This document shows, piece by piece, positions 1 through 8,523 of a stretch of DNA of 64,000 bases. How positions within the stretch are numbered: the stretch's first letter is position 1; every line of letters begins with the position of its first letter. The notes under the pieces were generated by a model that did no database searches, had not been told where the DNA came from, and worked only from the letters and a program-made list of their open reading frames with translations. The stretch is from Methanoculleus marisnigri JR1. GTDB taxonomy: Archaea > Halobacteriota > Methanomicrobia > Methanomicrobiales > Methanoculleaceae. The stretch is from contig NC_009051.1 of the NCBI RefSeq assembly GCF_000015825.1, positions 800,695 through 864,694 of the forward strand. The letters are read 5' to 3'. Both the position numbers and the translations under genes were made by a program.

Positions 1-79
1 CTTTGAGGAGAGTTCTTGCCCGGTGATCCCCTGCATGGGAAGAGGATACGCCTTGACGGAAGAAAAAGTTTCGGTGGGG

Positions 80-1303
80 CTAAATCCCTTCGTCGCCGGA
101 GGTGATCAGTCCGGCGGTGACGTAGTGCCGGCGGTTCCCGGTTATCGCAGCCTTCCCGGCAAACCCGAACGGGAGATCCTCTTTCACGACGACGTTGAGG
201 TAGCAGGGGTTGCGGCAGACGGTCGATCCCGGCGCGTTCTTCTCGGTCGCGACGATCGATGTCTCCCGCCCGATCCAGCGCTCGTTGTAGGAGTCGTAGA
301 CCCGGTTTGCTTCGGCGAGCAGCGTCCGGGAGCGATCTTTGCGTATCCGCTCGGGGAGGTCTTTTAAGGCCGCGGCGGGCGTTCCGGGCCGCCGGGAGTA
401 GCGGGTGATGTTCACCTTCACGAACGCCGCCCTCCGGAGGAGTTCGAGCGTCTGTGAAAACTCTTCGTCCGTCTCTCCGGGAAACCCGGTGATAAAGTCG
501 GAGGAGATCATCATATCTGGATAACGCTCCCGGAACGCATCGACGATCCGGAGAACGTCGGCGGCAGTGTAGCCGCGTTGCATCCGCTCGAGGACGGTAT
601 CGGAGCCTGACTGGACGGGGAGGTGGAGGAATCGGAAGATCTTCTTGCTCTCGTAGGCGTCGACGAGGGGCTCAAGGATCCCGAGCACCGTGGCCGGGTG
701 CATCATCCCCGGCCTGACGGCGAACCTCCCGGGGATCTCTGCTATCTCTTGCAGAAGATCGGGGAGCGACTCGCCCCGGTCAAGCCCCCATGCGGCCACG
801 TCCTGCCCGGTCAGCTGGATCTCGCAGGCGCCTGAGGTGACGAGAGCCCGGACGGCGTCGGCGATCGCTTCGCGCGGTGCGCTTATCAGCCGCCCCCGGG
901 CGAGCCGGGTGATGCAGTAACTGCACCGGCCGACGCATCCGCTCGCCACCTGCACCACGCCGGTTGCCCCCGGCCCCCGGGTGCCGACGCTGCCGGCACG
1001 TTCGTGGATCTCGTCCGGGCGGATGACGTGCGGCGTGCAGACCGAACGAATCTTATCCAGCTGGACGACCGGCATGCATCCGGTCACGTAGAGGTCGCGG
1101 TCGGCGAAGAGAGCGAGGCGCCGGAGCATCTTTCGTTCGGTCGCGCCGATCACCGTGCAGGTGTTGACGATGACGGCGTCCGCCTCTTCCGGGTGTTCGG
1201 TCATGGTGCAGCCGAGCCCGTCCAGTATCGCCGCGAGCCTCTGTGTGTCGGCATGGTTGTAGGTGCACCCGTAGGTCTCGATGTAGACCCGTCTATCCTG
1301 CAG
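80..1303 (-). CDS. tRNA threonylcarbamoyladenosine methylthiotransferase (archaeal MtaB/CDKAL1 type)
   Basis: Radical-SAM enzyme that adds a methylthio group to t6A37 of tRNA. Counting from the only ATG (1204), the radical-SAM cysteines are C90, C94 and C97, cluster cysteines C16 and C43 lie in the N-terminal methylthiotransferase domain, and a TRAM-like RNA-binding domain ends the protein. The first cluster cysteine of the family, in the motif ETYGC, lies upstream of that ATG and in frame, so translation must start further out. No ATG, GTG or TTG exists in frame before the upstream stop near 1376; a CTG at 1303 is used here as a provisional start and adds 33 residues. Function is confident from the family; the start is unresolved. 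It is divergent from nadX. Confidence 0.85.
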   Translation of the reverse strand: MQDRRVYIETYGCTYNHADTQRLAAILDGLGCTMTEHPEEADAVIVNTCTVIGATERKMLRRLALFADRDLYVTGCMPVVQLDKIRSVCTPHVIRPDEIHERAGSVGTRGPGATGVVQVASGCVGRCSYCITRLARGRLISAPREAIADAVRALVTSGACEIQLTGQDVAAWGLDRGESLPDLLQEIAEIPGRFAVRPGMMHPATVLGILEPLVDAYESKKIFRFLHLPVQSGSDTVLERMQRGYTAADVLRIVDAFRERYPDMMISSDFITGFPGETDEEFSQTLELLRRAAFVKVNITRYSRRPGTPAAALKDLPERIRKDRSRTLLAEANRVYDSYNERWIGRETSIVATEKNAPGSTVCRNPCYLNVVVKEDLPFGFAGKAAITGNRRHYVTAGLITSGDEGI

Positions 1304-1470
1304 TCCCTCAAACGTGATGGCGATCGACTCCCCCTGCGCGCGGTCGGTGGCCGGCCCGGGTTCCCGGCGGTCCGGTCACCCCTATCGGTCGGAGGATAGT
1401 TTCCTCCTCTTTCGACCGGATTCGTGACGAGCACAATACTTAAACGCTGACATTACAACTTCTTTATTCG

Positions 1471-2229
1471 ATGATTAAAATAGGGTTGCTAGGATGCGGC
1501 AACGTCGGGCATATCATCGCCACACACGCCGAGAGCATCCAGGTCACCGCCGTCTTCGATATCATCCCCGGGCGGGCGGAGACACTCGCGGCACTCTGCC
1601 ATGCCCGGCCCTACACGGACTTCGACGCCTTCATGCAAGAGGACTTCTCGATCGTCGTGGAAGCCGCCTCGGTCGACGCCGTCAGGATATATAGCGAAGC
1701 GGTCCTCCGGTCGGGGCGAGACATCGCCGTGCTCTCCGCGGGAGCTCTCGCGGACGACGAGTTCCGCGAGCACCTCATCGAGGTCGCACGGGAGATGGGA
1801 AAGAAGATCCGCATCCCGAGCGGCGCCATCGTCGGACTCGACAACCTCAAGGTCGGCCAGATCTCGCCGCCGACGCAACTCCTCCTGCGGACGACGAAAC
1901 CTCCCGCGTCGCTCGGGATGACCGCCGAAGCTCCGACCGAGATATTTAAGGGGCTGGCACACGAGTGTATAAAACAATACCCTAAAAACATCAACGTCGC
2001 GGTAGCGCTGGGACTCGCTGCCGGCAGGGACGCCGACGTGGAACTCTGGGTCGACCCTGCGGCGGAGAGGAACATCCACGAGTTATTCGTCGAGGGAGAC
2101 TTCGGGGACATCTACGTCCGGGTCAGGAACGTCCCGAGCCCCGATAACCCGGCGACGAGTTATATGGCGGCCCTCTCCATCCTGACGCTCTTAAAGAACC
2201 TCGAGAACCCTCTGGTGGTGGGTACGTAA
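1471..2229 (+). CDS. nadX: L-aspartate dehydrogenase
   Basis: Oxidises L-aspartate to iminoaspartate with NAD(P), the first step of NAD synthesis in organisms without aspartate oxidase. The 252-residue protein starts with a Rossmann motif (GLLGCGNVG, residues 5-13). The C-terminal half carries the family pattern of a catalytic domain, including the SGAIVGLDN stretch near residue 117. It is the first gene of a nadX-nadA-nadC operon: nadA starts 2 bases after its stop. A TATA-like CTTAAAC lies about 30 bases upstream of the ATG, so the message may be nearly leaderless. Confidence 0.93.
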   Translation: MIKIGLLGCGNVGHIIATHAESIQVTAVFDIIPGRAETLAALCHARPYTDFDAFMQEDFSIVVEAASVDAVRIYSEAVLRSGRDIAVLSAGALADDEFREHLIEVAREMGKKIRIPSGAIVGLDNLKVGQISPPTQLLLRTTKPPASLGMTAEAPTEIFKGLAHECIKQYPKNINVAVALGLAAGRDADVELWVDPAAERNIHELFVEGDFGDIYVRVRNVPSPDNPATSYMAALSILTLLKNLENPLVVGT

Positions 2230-2231
2230 CA

Positions 2232-3128
2232 ATGGAAAAGGAGATTCGTGCGCTCAAGGCCGGGAAGAACGCAGTCGTCATGGCGCATAACTACCAGCCC
2301 ATGGAGATTCAGGGACTCGCCGACGTGGTGGGCGACAGCCTCGAGCTCGCGGTGAAGGCGAAGGAGACCGCGGCGGACCTGCTCGTCGTCTGCGGCGTCC
2401 GATTCATGGCCGAGACGGCAAAGATCCTCAACCCCGACCGGAAGGTGGTCATCCCCGTAGAGGACGCAGGATGCCCGCTTGCCGATTTCCTGACCCCGGA
2501 GATGATCCGGGAGGCACGCCGGCAGCACCCCGACGCGGCTGTGGTGGTCTACGTCAACAGCACGGCGGAGAGCAAGGCGCTCGCCGACATCACCTGCACC
2601 TCGGCAAACGCGGTCCGGGTTGTCCGGTCGCTCCCAAACGACACCATCCTCTTCGGGCCGGACGCAAACCTCGCGGCATACGTCCAGCGGGAGCTCCCCG
2701 AAAAGACGATCATTCCCCTGCCTCCCGGCGGCCACTGCTACGTCCATACGGGGTTCACCCTTGCCGACGTCGAGGCGGCCCGGAAGAAAGGCGGTCAGAT
2801 CGTCTGCCACCCCGAATGCCCGCCGGAAGTCCAGGAGCAGGCCGACCGGATAGCCTCCACGGGGGGCATGGTCCGGGACGCCGCGGCCGGCGGGGACGAG
2901 CCCTGGTGGGTCTTCACCGAGCGGGAGATGGCTTCACGCCTGCGGTTGCTTTACCCCGGAAGGGTCTTTTACGAGAAGCCGGAGGCTGTCTGCGCGGATA
3001 TGAAGAGGATCTCGCTTGCCGACCTCCGCCGGGCACTCGAGTCCGAGGAGCACGAGGTCGTCCTCCCTCCCGAAGTCATGGACCGGGCGCGGCGGGCGAT
3101 CGAGCGGATGATCGCCGTCGGAGCGTGA
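2232..3128 (+). CDS. nadA: quinolinate synthase A
   Basis: Condenses iminoaspartate with dihydroxyacetone phosphate to quinolinate using a [4Fe-4S] cluster. The 298-residue length is normal for the archaeal form. Cluster-ligand cysteines appear in three expected places: the DITCTSANA segment, the CHPEC segment and the AVCADM segment near the C terminus. The early MAHNYQ motif is typical of NadA substrate binding. The gene sits 2 bases after nadX, which supplies its oxygen-labile substrate, and its TGA overlaps the nadC ATG, implying translational coupling. Confidence 0.95.
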   Translation: MEKEIRALKAGKNAVVMAHNYQPMEIQGLADVVGDSLELAVKAKETAADLLVVCGVRFMAETAKILNPDRKVVIPVEDAGCPLADFLTPEMIREARRQHPDAAVVVYVNSTAESKALADITCTSANAVRVVRSLPNDTILFGPDANLAAYVQRELPEKTIIPLPPGGHCYVHTGFTLADVEAARKKGGQIVCHPECPPEVQEQADRIASTGGMVRDAAAGGDEPWWVFTEREMASRLRLLYPGRVFYEKPEAVCADMKRISLADLRRALESEEHEVVLPPEVMDRARRAIERMIAVGA

Positions 3129-3988
3129 TGCGGATGATCCCGATCGAGGATCTGCTCCGTTTTGTCCGGGAGGATGCGCCGTGGGGCGACGTCACCTCTG
3201 AGACGGTCGTCCCCGACGTCGCCTGCCGGGCGGTGATCCGGGCGAAGGATGCAGGGGTCATCGCCGGCCTCGAGGAGGCACGGGCGCTCTTCGAGCATTA
3301 CGGGGTCGCCGTGCGTCAGCGCATCCCCGACGGGAGACCGGTTGCTCCCGGAGCGGTTCTCCTCGAACTCGAAGGCCGCGCGAGGGCGATCCTTCTCCTG
3401 GAGCGGACGGCGCTCAACATCATCGGGCGGATGAGCGGGATTGCGACCCGGACCCGGGAATCTGTCGACGCCGTCCGGGCGGTCTCCCCCGCCGTGCGGG
3501 TTGCCGCGACCCGGAAGACCGCTCCGGGACTCCGGATGCTCGATAAGAAGGCGGTGGTTCTCGGCGGGGGTGACCCGCACCGCTACTGCCTCTCGGACAT
3601 GGTCCTGATCAAGGATAACCATCTCGCGCTGGTGCCGCTCCCGGAGGCGATCCGGAAGGCAAAGGAGCGGAGCCGCTACCGGGCGGTCGAGGTGGAGGTC
3701 GAGACTGCACGGGATGCCGTCACGGCAGCAGTTGCCGGTGCCGACATCATCCTTCTCGACAATATGGCGCCGGACGCCGTCCGGGAGACGGTCGGGACGC
3801 TGGCTGCCCGCGGTCTCCGGGAACAGGTCACCCTCGAGGTCTCGGGAGGCGTCGCCGGCGGCGATCTTGCCGGGTATGCCGCGGCCGGGATCGATATCAT
3901 CAGCATGGGTGCGCTCACCCATACGGTCAGGAACTTCGACGTGAGCCTGGATATCCTGAAAGGCGCGGGTACCGTCAGGCTTTCATAA
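3128..3988 (+). CDS. nadC: nicotinate-nucleotide pyrophosphorylase (quinolinate phosphoribosyltransferase)
   Basis: Converts quinolinate and PRPP to nicotinate mononucleotide, completing the NAD precursor branch. The protein has 286 residues from the ATG that overlaps the nadA stop (ATGA). It shows family landmarks: the APWGDVTSE segment near residue 15, the RKTAPGLR active-site stretch near residue 135, and the HRYCLSDMVLIKDNH motif. The reading frame stays open far upstream, but that part is antisense-like read-through of nadA in another frame. A second ATG two codons later is an alternative start. Confidence 0.94.
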   Translation: MRMIPIEDLLRFVREDAPWGDVTSETVVPDVACRAVIRAKDAGVIAGLEEARALFEHYGVAVRQRIPDGRPVAPGAVLLELEGRARAILLLERTALNIIGRMSGIATRTRESVDAVRAVSPAVRVAATRKTAPGLRMLDKKAVVLGGGDPHRYCLSDMVLIKDNHLALVPLPEAIRKAKERSRYRAVEVEVETARDAVTAAVAGADIILLDNMAPDAVRETVGTLAARGLREQVTLEVSGGVAGGDLAGYAAAGIDIISMGALTHTVRNFDVSLDILKGAGTVRLS

Positions 3989-3999
3989 AAAGAGACGGT

Positions 4000-4425
4000 T
4001 CAGGATGCAGTCTGGGTATCTTCCATCGTGAGTTCGTCCAGAAACGGCATCAGCCCTTTGACGTACGGCACGAGTTTGCCCTCTTCTGTCCTGAGTTCCC
4101 CGTAGGCCACGACTTCGATGACCAGCGGGAGCTCGTCCAGGCGCCGGGTGAAGAGGGGATCCTCTTCGCCGGCGTACCGGAGGAACGCGTTCAGGTCGAC
4201 GAACGGGCGTTCCGTTTCGGGCACACCGCCGTATTCCTGCAGGTCTTCCCGGAGCGTGGAGTCTCTGGCCAGATCACCCTCGAAGTAGAGGAAGACGTGA
4301 AAGTTGTGGCGGCGACCCATTGCATCAAGGTCTCTGATATCGATCTTCGCTCCGGCAACGACGCCGAGACGCTCCAGATCCGGGGGAAACGCCGTCCCCT
4401 CCGGTGTAACCGTCGAACTCTCCAT
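4000..4425 (-). CDS. hypothetical protein, 141 residues
   Basis: I do not recognise a family. It is a soluble, acidic protein with no signal peptide or membrane segment and no cysteines. It contains a short hydrophobic strand pattern (NFHVFLYFEGDL) and a C-terminal segment that looks alpha/beta. It is convergent with nadC (11 bases between stops) and divergent from the HEAT-repeat gene. Codon use matches its neighbours, and the frame is clean, so it is probably a real lineage-specific gene. Confidence 0.6.
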   Translation of the reverse strand: MESSTVTPEGTAFPPDLERLGVVAGAKIDIRDLDAMGRRHNFHVFLYFEGDLARDSTLREDLQEYGGVPETERPFVDLNAFLRYAGEEDPLFTRRLDELPLVIEVVAYGELRTEEGKLVPYVKGLMPFLDELTMEDTQTAS

Positions 4426-4526
4426 ACTATGGTGAAGGCAGGGAGAGTAGAAAAATGCACCCCTGTGAGCATCTCCCGTGGCAAAACCTTATGCCCGGCC
4501 GACCCCAGTTGGGCGTGAGGTGGCCT

Positions 4527-5069
4527 ATGGCAGGGAGGGATCCGCCGGTGCCGGGGAGAGAGACCGAAGGTCTCGATAGGGAGAAGGTACTCCACAGACA
4601 CCTTTCGATGCTTGCGTCCGGGAATCTCAATGAACGGTGGCGGGCTGCGGAGGCGCTCGGGGAACTCGGCGACAGCCGCGCGGTGCGGCCGCTCATCGAG
4701 GCACTGGAGGACGAACATGTCGAGGTACGGTGGAAGGCGGCGAAGGCGCTCGGGATCCTCGATGGACGCGAACCTGTCCTCCCGCTGATAGGGAGCCTGG
4801 AAGACGACAGCCTCTGGGTTCGGATGGGGGCGGCCTGGGCGCTCGGGAAGATCGGCGATCCCCGGGCGGTCGAGCCGTTGATCCGGCTGCTCGACGATGC
4901 AAAACCCCGGGTCAGGAGGATGGCGGCCTGGGCGCTCGGCCGGATAGGCAACCCGCGGGCCCGGGAACCCCTTTTACGCCTCCTCGGGGACGCCGACCGC
5001 GATGTCAGGGTTGCCGGCAGGCAGGCGCTCGACGAGATCGGAACCGAGCGGGAGATCCCGACCGTCTGA
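4527..5069 (+). CDS. HEAT-repeat (PBS lyase-like) protein
   Basis: About 180 residues, made almost entirely of five HEAT-like helical repeats of about 31 residues. Each has the pattern of conserved A-x-x-ALG-x-hydrophobic-G/D followed by A-V-x-P-L-I. Such repeats are protein-interaction scaffolds, common in methanogens; the partner is unknown. The frame extends upstream to 4455, but the ATG at 4527 has a good ribosome binding site (GAGGTG a few bases upstream), and the upstream residues do not fit the repeat pattern. Confidence 0.8.
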   Translation: MAGRDPPVPGRETEGLDREKVLHRHLSMLASGNLNERWRAAEALGELGDSRAVRPLIEALEDEHVEVRWKAAKALGILDGREPVLPLIGSLEDDSLWVRMGAAWALGKIGDPRAVEPLIRLLDDAKPRVRRMAAWALGRIGNPRAREPLLRLLGDADRDVRVAGRQALDEIGTEREIPTV

Positions 5070-5233
5070 AGGGGCGGCTCTGTCTGGAACCTTCGCCCGC
5101 CGGTGTTCCGAACTGCCGTTTTCGTCCCGTATGCGTTTATTATTCAGGAACGTCTTCTTATATCTGACAGGGTGTTGCAATCAGTTTATGTGCCGAACTG
5201 AGCGCCCGGGAGGAGATTTGTACGGATATATTC

Positions 5234-5656
5234 ATGAAGTGCGCCGTAGAGGAGGCGGAAGCGGGTCTGCGGGAAGGCGGAATACCTATCGGCTCGGTGC
5301 TGGTGCGCGACGGCCGGATCATCGGTCGTGGCCGGAACCGCCGCGTCCAGAATGACGACCCCGTGCTCCACGCCGAGATCGACTGCCTGAGGAACGCCGG
5401 GAGGATCGGTAGCTACGCGGAGTGTACGCTCTACTCCACGCTGATGCCCTGCTACCTCTGCGCGGGAGCGGCCGTCCAGTTCGGGATCGGGAAGGTCGTC
5501 GCCGGGGAATCGGTGAATTTCGCGGGAGCGCGGGAGTTCCTCGAGTCGCACGGGGTCGAGGTGCTCGATCTCGACCTCGACGTCTGCAAGGCGATGATGG
5601 GCACGTTCATCGAACAGCATCCCGACCTCTGGTACGAGGATATCGGGGAGTTGTGA
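5234..5656 (+). CDS. cytosine deaminase-like nucleoside/nucleobase deaminase (fungal FCY1-type)
   Basis: Zinc hydrolase of the cytidine deaminase-like fold, most like yeast cytosine deaminase. Visible are HAE (the zinc histidine and catalytic glutamate, residues 49-51), the PCYLC zinc motif, the family VGE-VNF-like segment (VVAGESVNF), and a C terminus ending WYEDIGEL, as in FCY1 proteins. The substrate could be cytosine or another base. The start is doubtful: conserved sequence seems to begin four codons before this ATG, and the ribosome binding site GGGAGGAG (5208-5215) is 18 bases away, better placed for an ACG at 5222. acetolactate decarboxylase follows after 8 bases. Confidence 0.85.
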   Translation: MKCAVEEAEAGLREGGIPIGSVLVRDGRIIGRGRNRRVQNDDPVLHAEIDCLRNAGRIGSYAECTLYSTLMPCYLCAGAAVQFGIGKVVAGESVNFAGAREFLESHGVEVLDLDLDVCKAMMGTFIEQHPDLWYEDIGEL

Positions 5657-5664
5657 GGCGGTTT

Positions 5665-6486
5665 ATGACCGGGGACAGGTTGCTCCGTTACGCCGTCGTT
5701 GCCGCCGCCTTCCTTCTTGTCGGGGCCTGTATCGGCCTTGCGGTCGCTCCCTTCCCGGCCGCGCCCGTATCGGAGGGAGGAGCCGATAGGGATACGCTCT
5801 TTCAGGTCTCGACCATCGACGCGCTCCTCCAGGGGACCTACGACGGCAGCATGACGTTCGACGAGCTCGCGAGGCACGGGGACTTCGGGATCGGGTGCGG
5901 CGACCGGCTCGACGGGGAACTGATCGGCGTCGACGGCGAGTGGTACCTGATCCGGGTCGATGGGCGGGCCTATCCGGTTGACGGGGACGCGACGACGCCG
6001 TTCGCGGCCGCGACCTTCTTCGATTCGGACATGACGGTCGCGATCGACGAGCCGATGAACCTGGCCGCTCTCGAGAGCCGGGTGCAGGCGGAGCTCCCCT
6101 CGAAGAATCTCTTCTACGCTATCCGGGTGGACGGCACCTTCCCGCATCTGGTGACCCGGAGCGTGCCCGCCCAGGAGAAGCCGTACCCGCGGCTCGCCGA
6201 TGTGACGGCGAACCAGACGGTCTTTACGCTCGAGAACGTCACCGGAACGGCTGTCGGGTTCTGGACGCCGGACCTCGCAGAGGGGATCAATGTCCCCGGC
6301 TACCACCTTCACTTCATCACGGACGACCGTACCGCCGGCGGCCACGTGCTCGATATGATCCTGGCGGAGGGCACCGTGCAGGTCGACACCACGATGAACT
6401 TCACCATGGCGCTCCCGTCCGGCGGCGACTTCTTAACGGTCGATCTCTCGGGAGACCTCTCGGAAGATCTCGAGCAGGTGGAATGA
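5665..6486 (+). CDS. budA: alpha-acetolactate decarboxylase, probably membrane-tethered or exported
   Basis: Decarboxylates acetolactate to acetoin. The 273-residue protein carries the family core (YDGSMTFDELARHGDFGIG) and the zinc ligands as HxH and GGH in the segment PGYHLHFITDDRTAGGH. It begins with a basic start, a hydrophobic segment (residues about 9-27) and a possible lipobox (VGAC), so it should act outside the membrane or anchored to it. The start ATG at 5665 follows TGAGGCGG. The larger open frame upstream is a shadow of the deaminase gene. Confidence 0.88.
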   Translation: MTGDRLLRYAVVAAAFLLVGACIGLAVAPFPAAPVSEGGADRDTLFQVSTIDALLQGTYDGSMTFDELARHGDFGIGCGDRLDGELIGVDGEWYLIRVDGRAYPVDGDATTPFAAATFFDSDMTVAIDEPMNLAALESRVQAELPSKNLFYAIRVDGTFPHLVTRSVPAQEKPYPRLADVTANQTVFTLENVTGTAVGFWTPDLAEGINVPGYHLHFITDDRTAGGHVLDMILAEGTVQVDTTMNFTMALPSGGDFLTVDLSGDLSEDLEQVE

Positions 6487-6500
6487 GCCCGAGGGACCAC

Positions 6501-6507
6501 TTTTTTT
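6501..6507 (+). terminator. oligo-T terminator after the acetolactate decarboxylase gene
   Basis: A run of seven T residues begins 15 bases after the stop codon. Archaeal RNA polymerase terminates at such tracts without needing a hairpin. Confidence 0.6.
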
Positions 6508-6569
6508 CTCGCACCTGATGGTGCTTGAGTTCTGGTTTTCACGACCTGTTTCCGGATAAGGCTACAGGC

Positions 6570-6698
6570 CTCACGCGAAGAGCGACGGATGTCTCATCCG
6601 GAGCGTAACTCACAATCAACTTGGTCTTCGCGGCTTCGCGTGAGATGGTGGGGCTGAGCAACGATACGGTCTCACGCGAAGGACGCGAAGCCGCGAAG
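6570..6698. repeat. inverted repeat of CTCACGCGAAG-type units
   Basis: The 248-base gap between budA and the usp gene holds three related units. CTCACGCGAAG occurs at 6570-6580. Its reverse complement within a 19-base unit is at 6626-6644, and the matching arm, interrupted by an extra 9 bases, is at 6671-6698. The last two could fold into a long imperfect hairpin. No gene is visible in the gap. Function unknown; it may be a dispersed intergenic repeat. Confidence 0.7.
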
Positions 6699-6722
6699 GG
6701 AACTCCGCATCACCGCGGCCAG

Positions 6723-6728
6723 AAAAAA
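6723..6728 (-). terminator. oligo-T terminator of the usp-nhaD-usp operon
   Basis: Six A residues on the plus strand, i.e. T6 on the transcribed sense, just after the stop of the last usp gene. Confidence 0.5.
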
Positions 6729-6734
6729 GGATGG

Positions 6735-7184
6735 TTACCGGACGACGAGCAGCGGCGGTCTGACCGCACCGCCGATCTGTTCGAGCAGGGCGGTGATCCG
6801 GGACTTTCCGCTCCTGCCGAAAGCACCCATGACGATCAGCCCGTATTCGCTGGAGTTTGCCTCCTTGAGAATCTCGTCCCTGATTGCGCCTTCGACAATC
6901 TTTGAGGAGCATCGAACCCTCTCACCCTGGTAGCGGGAGAGGATGCTGTTCTGGTCATCCTCGATGCTCTTTCGCATATCTTTCCATATCCGGCCTTCGT
7001 AGTCCTTCAACTGCTCGCAGATTCCACTCTGGGCGCAGAAGTTGAATGCCATCGTCTTTGCCTCCGCGATATCCAGTACCGAGAAGAGGACTACCTCGGC
7101 ATTCTTCCGCTTTGCCAATCCAATCGCATGCAGAGCCGCCTTCTGGCTCCACTTCGAACCATCGATAAGCACGAGAATTTTCAT
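6735..7184 (-). CDS. universal stress protein (UspA family)
   Basis: A single UspA domain of 149 residues. It begins MKILVLIDGS, with the nucleotide-binding first strand, and ends LIVMGAFGRSG...LLVV. The ATP-binding signature G-2x-G-9x-G(S/T) is only partly kept: GAFG is present but the later G-S pair is not. The start ATG lies 5 bases after the stop of the ArsB/NhaD transporter, so the two are cotranscribed; the longer open frame is read-through of the transporter. It is likely an accessory or regulatory partner of the transporter (inference). Confidence 0.85.
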   Translation of the reverse strand: MKILVLIDGSKWSQKAALHAIGLAKRKNAEVVLFSVLDIAEAKTMAFNFCAQSGICEQLKDYEGRIWKDMRKSIEDDQNSILSRYQGERVRCSSKIVEGAIRDEILKEANSSEYGLIVMGAFGRSGKSRITALLEQIGGAVRPPLLVVR

Positions 7185-7189
7185 GTCGT

Positions 7190-8512
7190 TCACATCGCAA
7201 ATTTCAGCCAGAGCATTCCAAGACCTACCGCCACCGTCACGAAGAGCACGAGCATACCCACCTTCAGGAAGTCGATGAACGTGATGCCGATCCCCTCGCG
7301 CTCGGCGATACCGATGACGACGACGTTCGCCGACGCTCCGATGGCGGTTCCGTTCCCCCCGAGGCACGCACCGAGAGCGAGCGACCACCAGAGCGGGTAG
7401 ACGTCCATCGTCGTCCCCAGGTCGTGGATGAGCGGGATCATCGCCGCGGTGAGGGGGATGTTGTCCACGATTGCCGAGGCGATCGCGGCGAACCAGGCCA
7501 CGATAAACATCGCCTCACCGGTCGAACCGACGTTCTCGATCATGACCGAGGCGATGCTCGAGATGATGCCGGTCTCGACGAGGGCACCGACGATGATGAA
7601 GAGCCCGCCGAAGAAGAAGAGGGCCGGCCACTCGATCTTCTCGAAGATCTCCTCCGGCGACTGCCTGCTCCAGAAGAGGAGGGTCGCCGCACCGATGAGG
7701 GCCACCTCTGCGGGTTCGAGCCCCATCGCCGGGTCGACGAACGGCAGGACGACGTGCAGGATCTCTCCGATCCGGTCGTGGACAAAGAAGAGGAGGACCA
7801 CGAAGGCGATTACTGCCACCGACTTGTTGAAGAGCGACCTGTCGGTGACCGCCGCCCGCTCGTCCAGGCCGTTGAGCGTCCGGACCAGCTCCTGCCGCTC
7901 TTCGGCGCTCACCCTCATCGACCTGCCGTAAATGACGTACATCATCAGGAGGAGGATCGCCATGTCGACGATCATGATGGGCCCGAGATGGATGATGAAC
8001 TCGTTGAACGTCAGTCCCGCAGACGACGCGATCATGATGTTCGGCGGGTCGCCGATGAGCGTCGCAGCCCCGCCGACGTTTGAGGAGAAGATCTCCGTGA
8101 CAAGGAAGGGAATGGGGTTGAGGTTCATCACCCTCGCGACATAGAGGAGCATCGGGGTGAGGAGAAGGACCGTGGTGACGTTGTCGAGGAACGCGCTCAC
8201 GATCGCGGTCACGATCGCAAAGAGGACGAGAACCCGGATGGGGCTGCCTTTCGCGAGTTTCGCCGTCCTTATCGCGATATATTCGAAGAGGCCGCTGCCC
8301 CGCGCGGTGTTGACGATGATCATCATCCCGAGGAGCAGGAAGATCGTCCCGAAGTCGACGTGCTCGAGGAGGGCCTCCCAGGGAACGATTCCGACGAAGA
8401 CCACGATCGCCGCACCGAGCATGGCGGCGACCGCCCGGTGGATCCGCTCGTCGATGATGAGTGCGTAGGTGAAGAGAAAGACCGCTACCGCGATCAGCGC
8501 CACTGCTTCCAT
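7190..8512 (-). CDS. ArsB/NhaD-family ion transporter
   Basis: A 440-residue, roughly 11-helix membrane protein of the ion transporter superfamily that includes ArsB arsenite pumps, NhaD sodium/proton antiporters and the P-protein permeases. Two repeated halves are visible. Each has the re-entrant-loop signature of conserved Asn in a hydrophobic context: FLDNVTTVLLLTP with SSNVGGAATLIGDPPN in the first, and IVDNIPLTAAMIP with LGGNGTAIGASANVV in the second. The substrate cannot be told from sequence; Na+/H+ exchange or anion export are both possible. It is sandwiched between two universal stress protein genes transcribed in the same direction. Confidence 0.88.
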   Translation of the reverse strand: MEAVALIAVAVFLFTYALIIDERIHRAVAAMLGAAIVVFVGIVPWEALLEHVDFGTIFLLLGMMIIVNTARGSGLFEYIAIRTAKLAKGSPIRVLVLFAIVTAIVSAFLDNVTTVLLLTPMLLYVARVMNLNPIPFLVTEIFSSNVGGAATLIGDPPNIMIASSAGLTFNEFIIHLGPIMIVDMAILLLMMYVIYGRSMRVSAEERQELVRTLNGLDERAAVTDRSLFNKSVAVIAFVVLLFFVHDRIGEILHVVLPFVDPAMGLEPAEVALIGAATLLFWSRQSPEEIFEKIEWPALFFFGGLFIIVGALVETGIISSIASVMIENVGSTGEAMFIVAWFAAIASAIVDNIPLTAAMIPLIHDLGTTMDVYPLWWSLALGACLGGNGTAIGASANVVVIGIAEREGIGITFIDFLKVGMLVLFVTVAVGLGMLWLKFAM

Positions 8513-8523
8513 CCGTGCACCCT

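Noticed and set aside
2471-3127. Upstream extension of the nadC frame
   Set aside because: The sequence is arginine/glycine-rich shadow of nadA in another frame; NadC length and the ATGA overlap fix the start at 3128.
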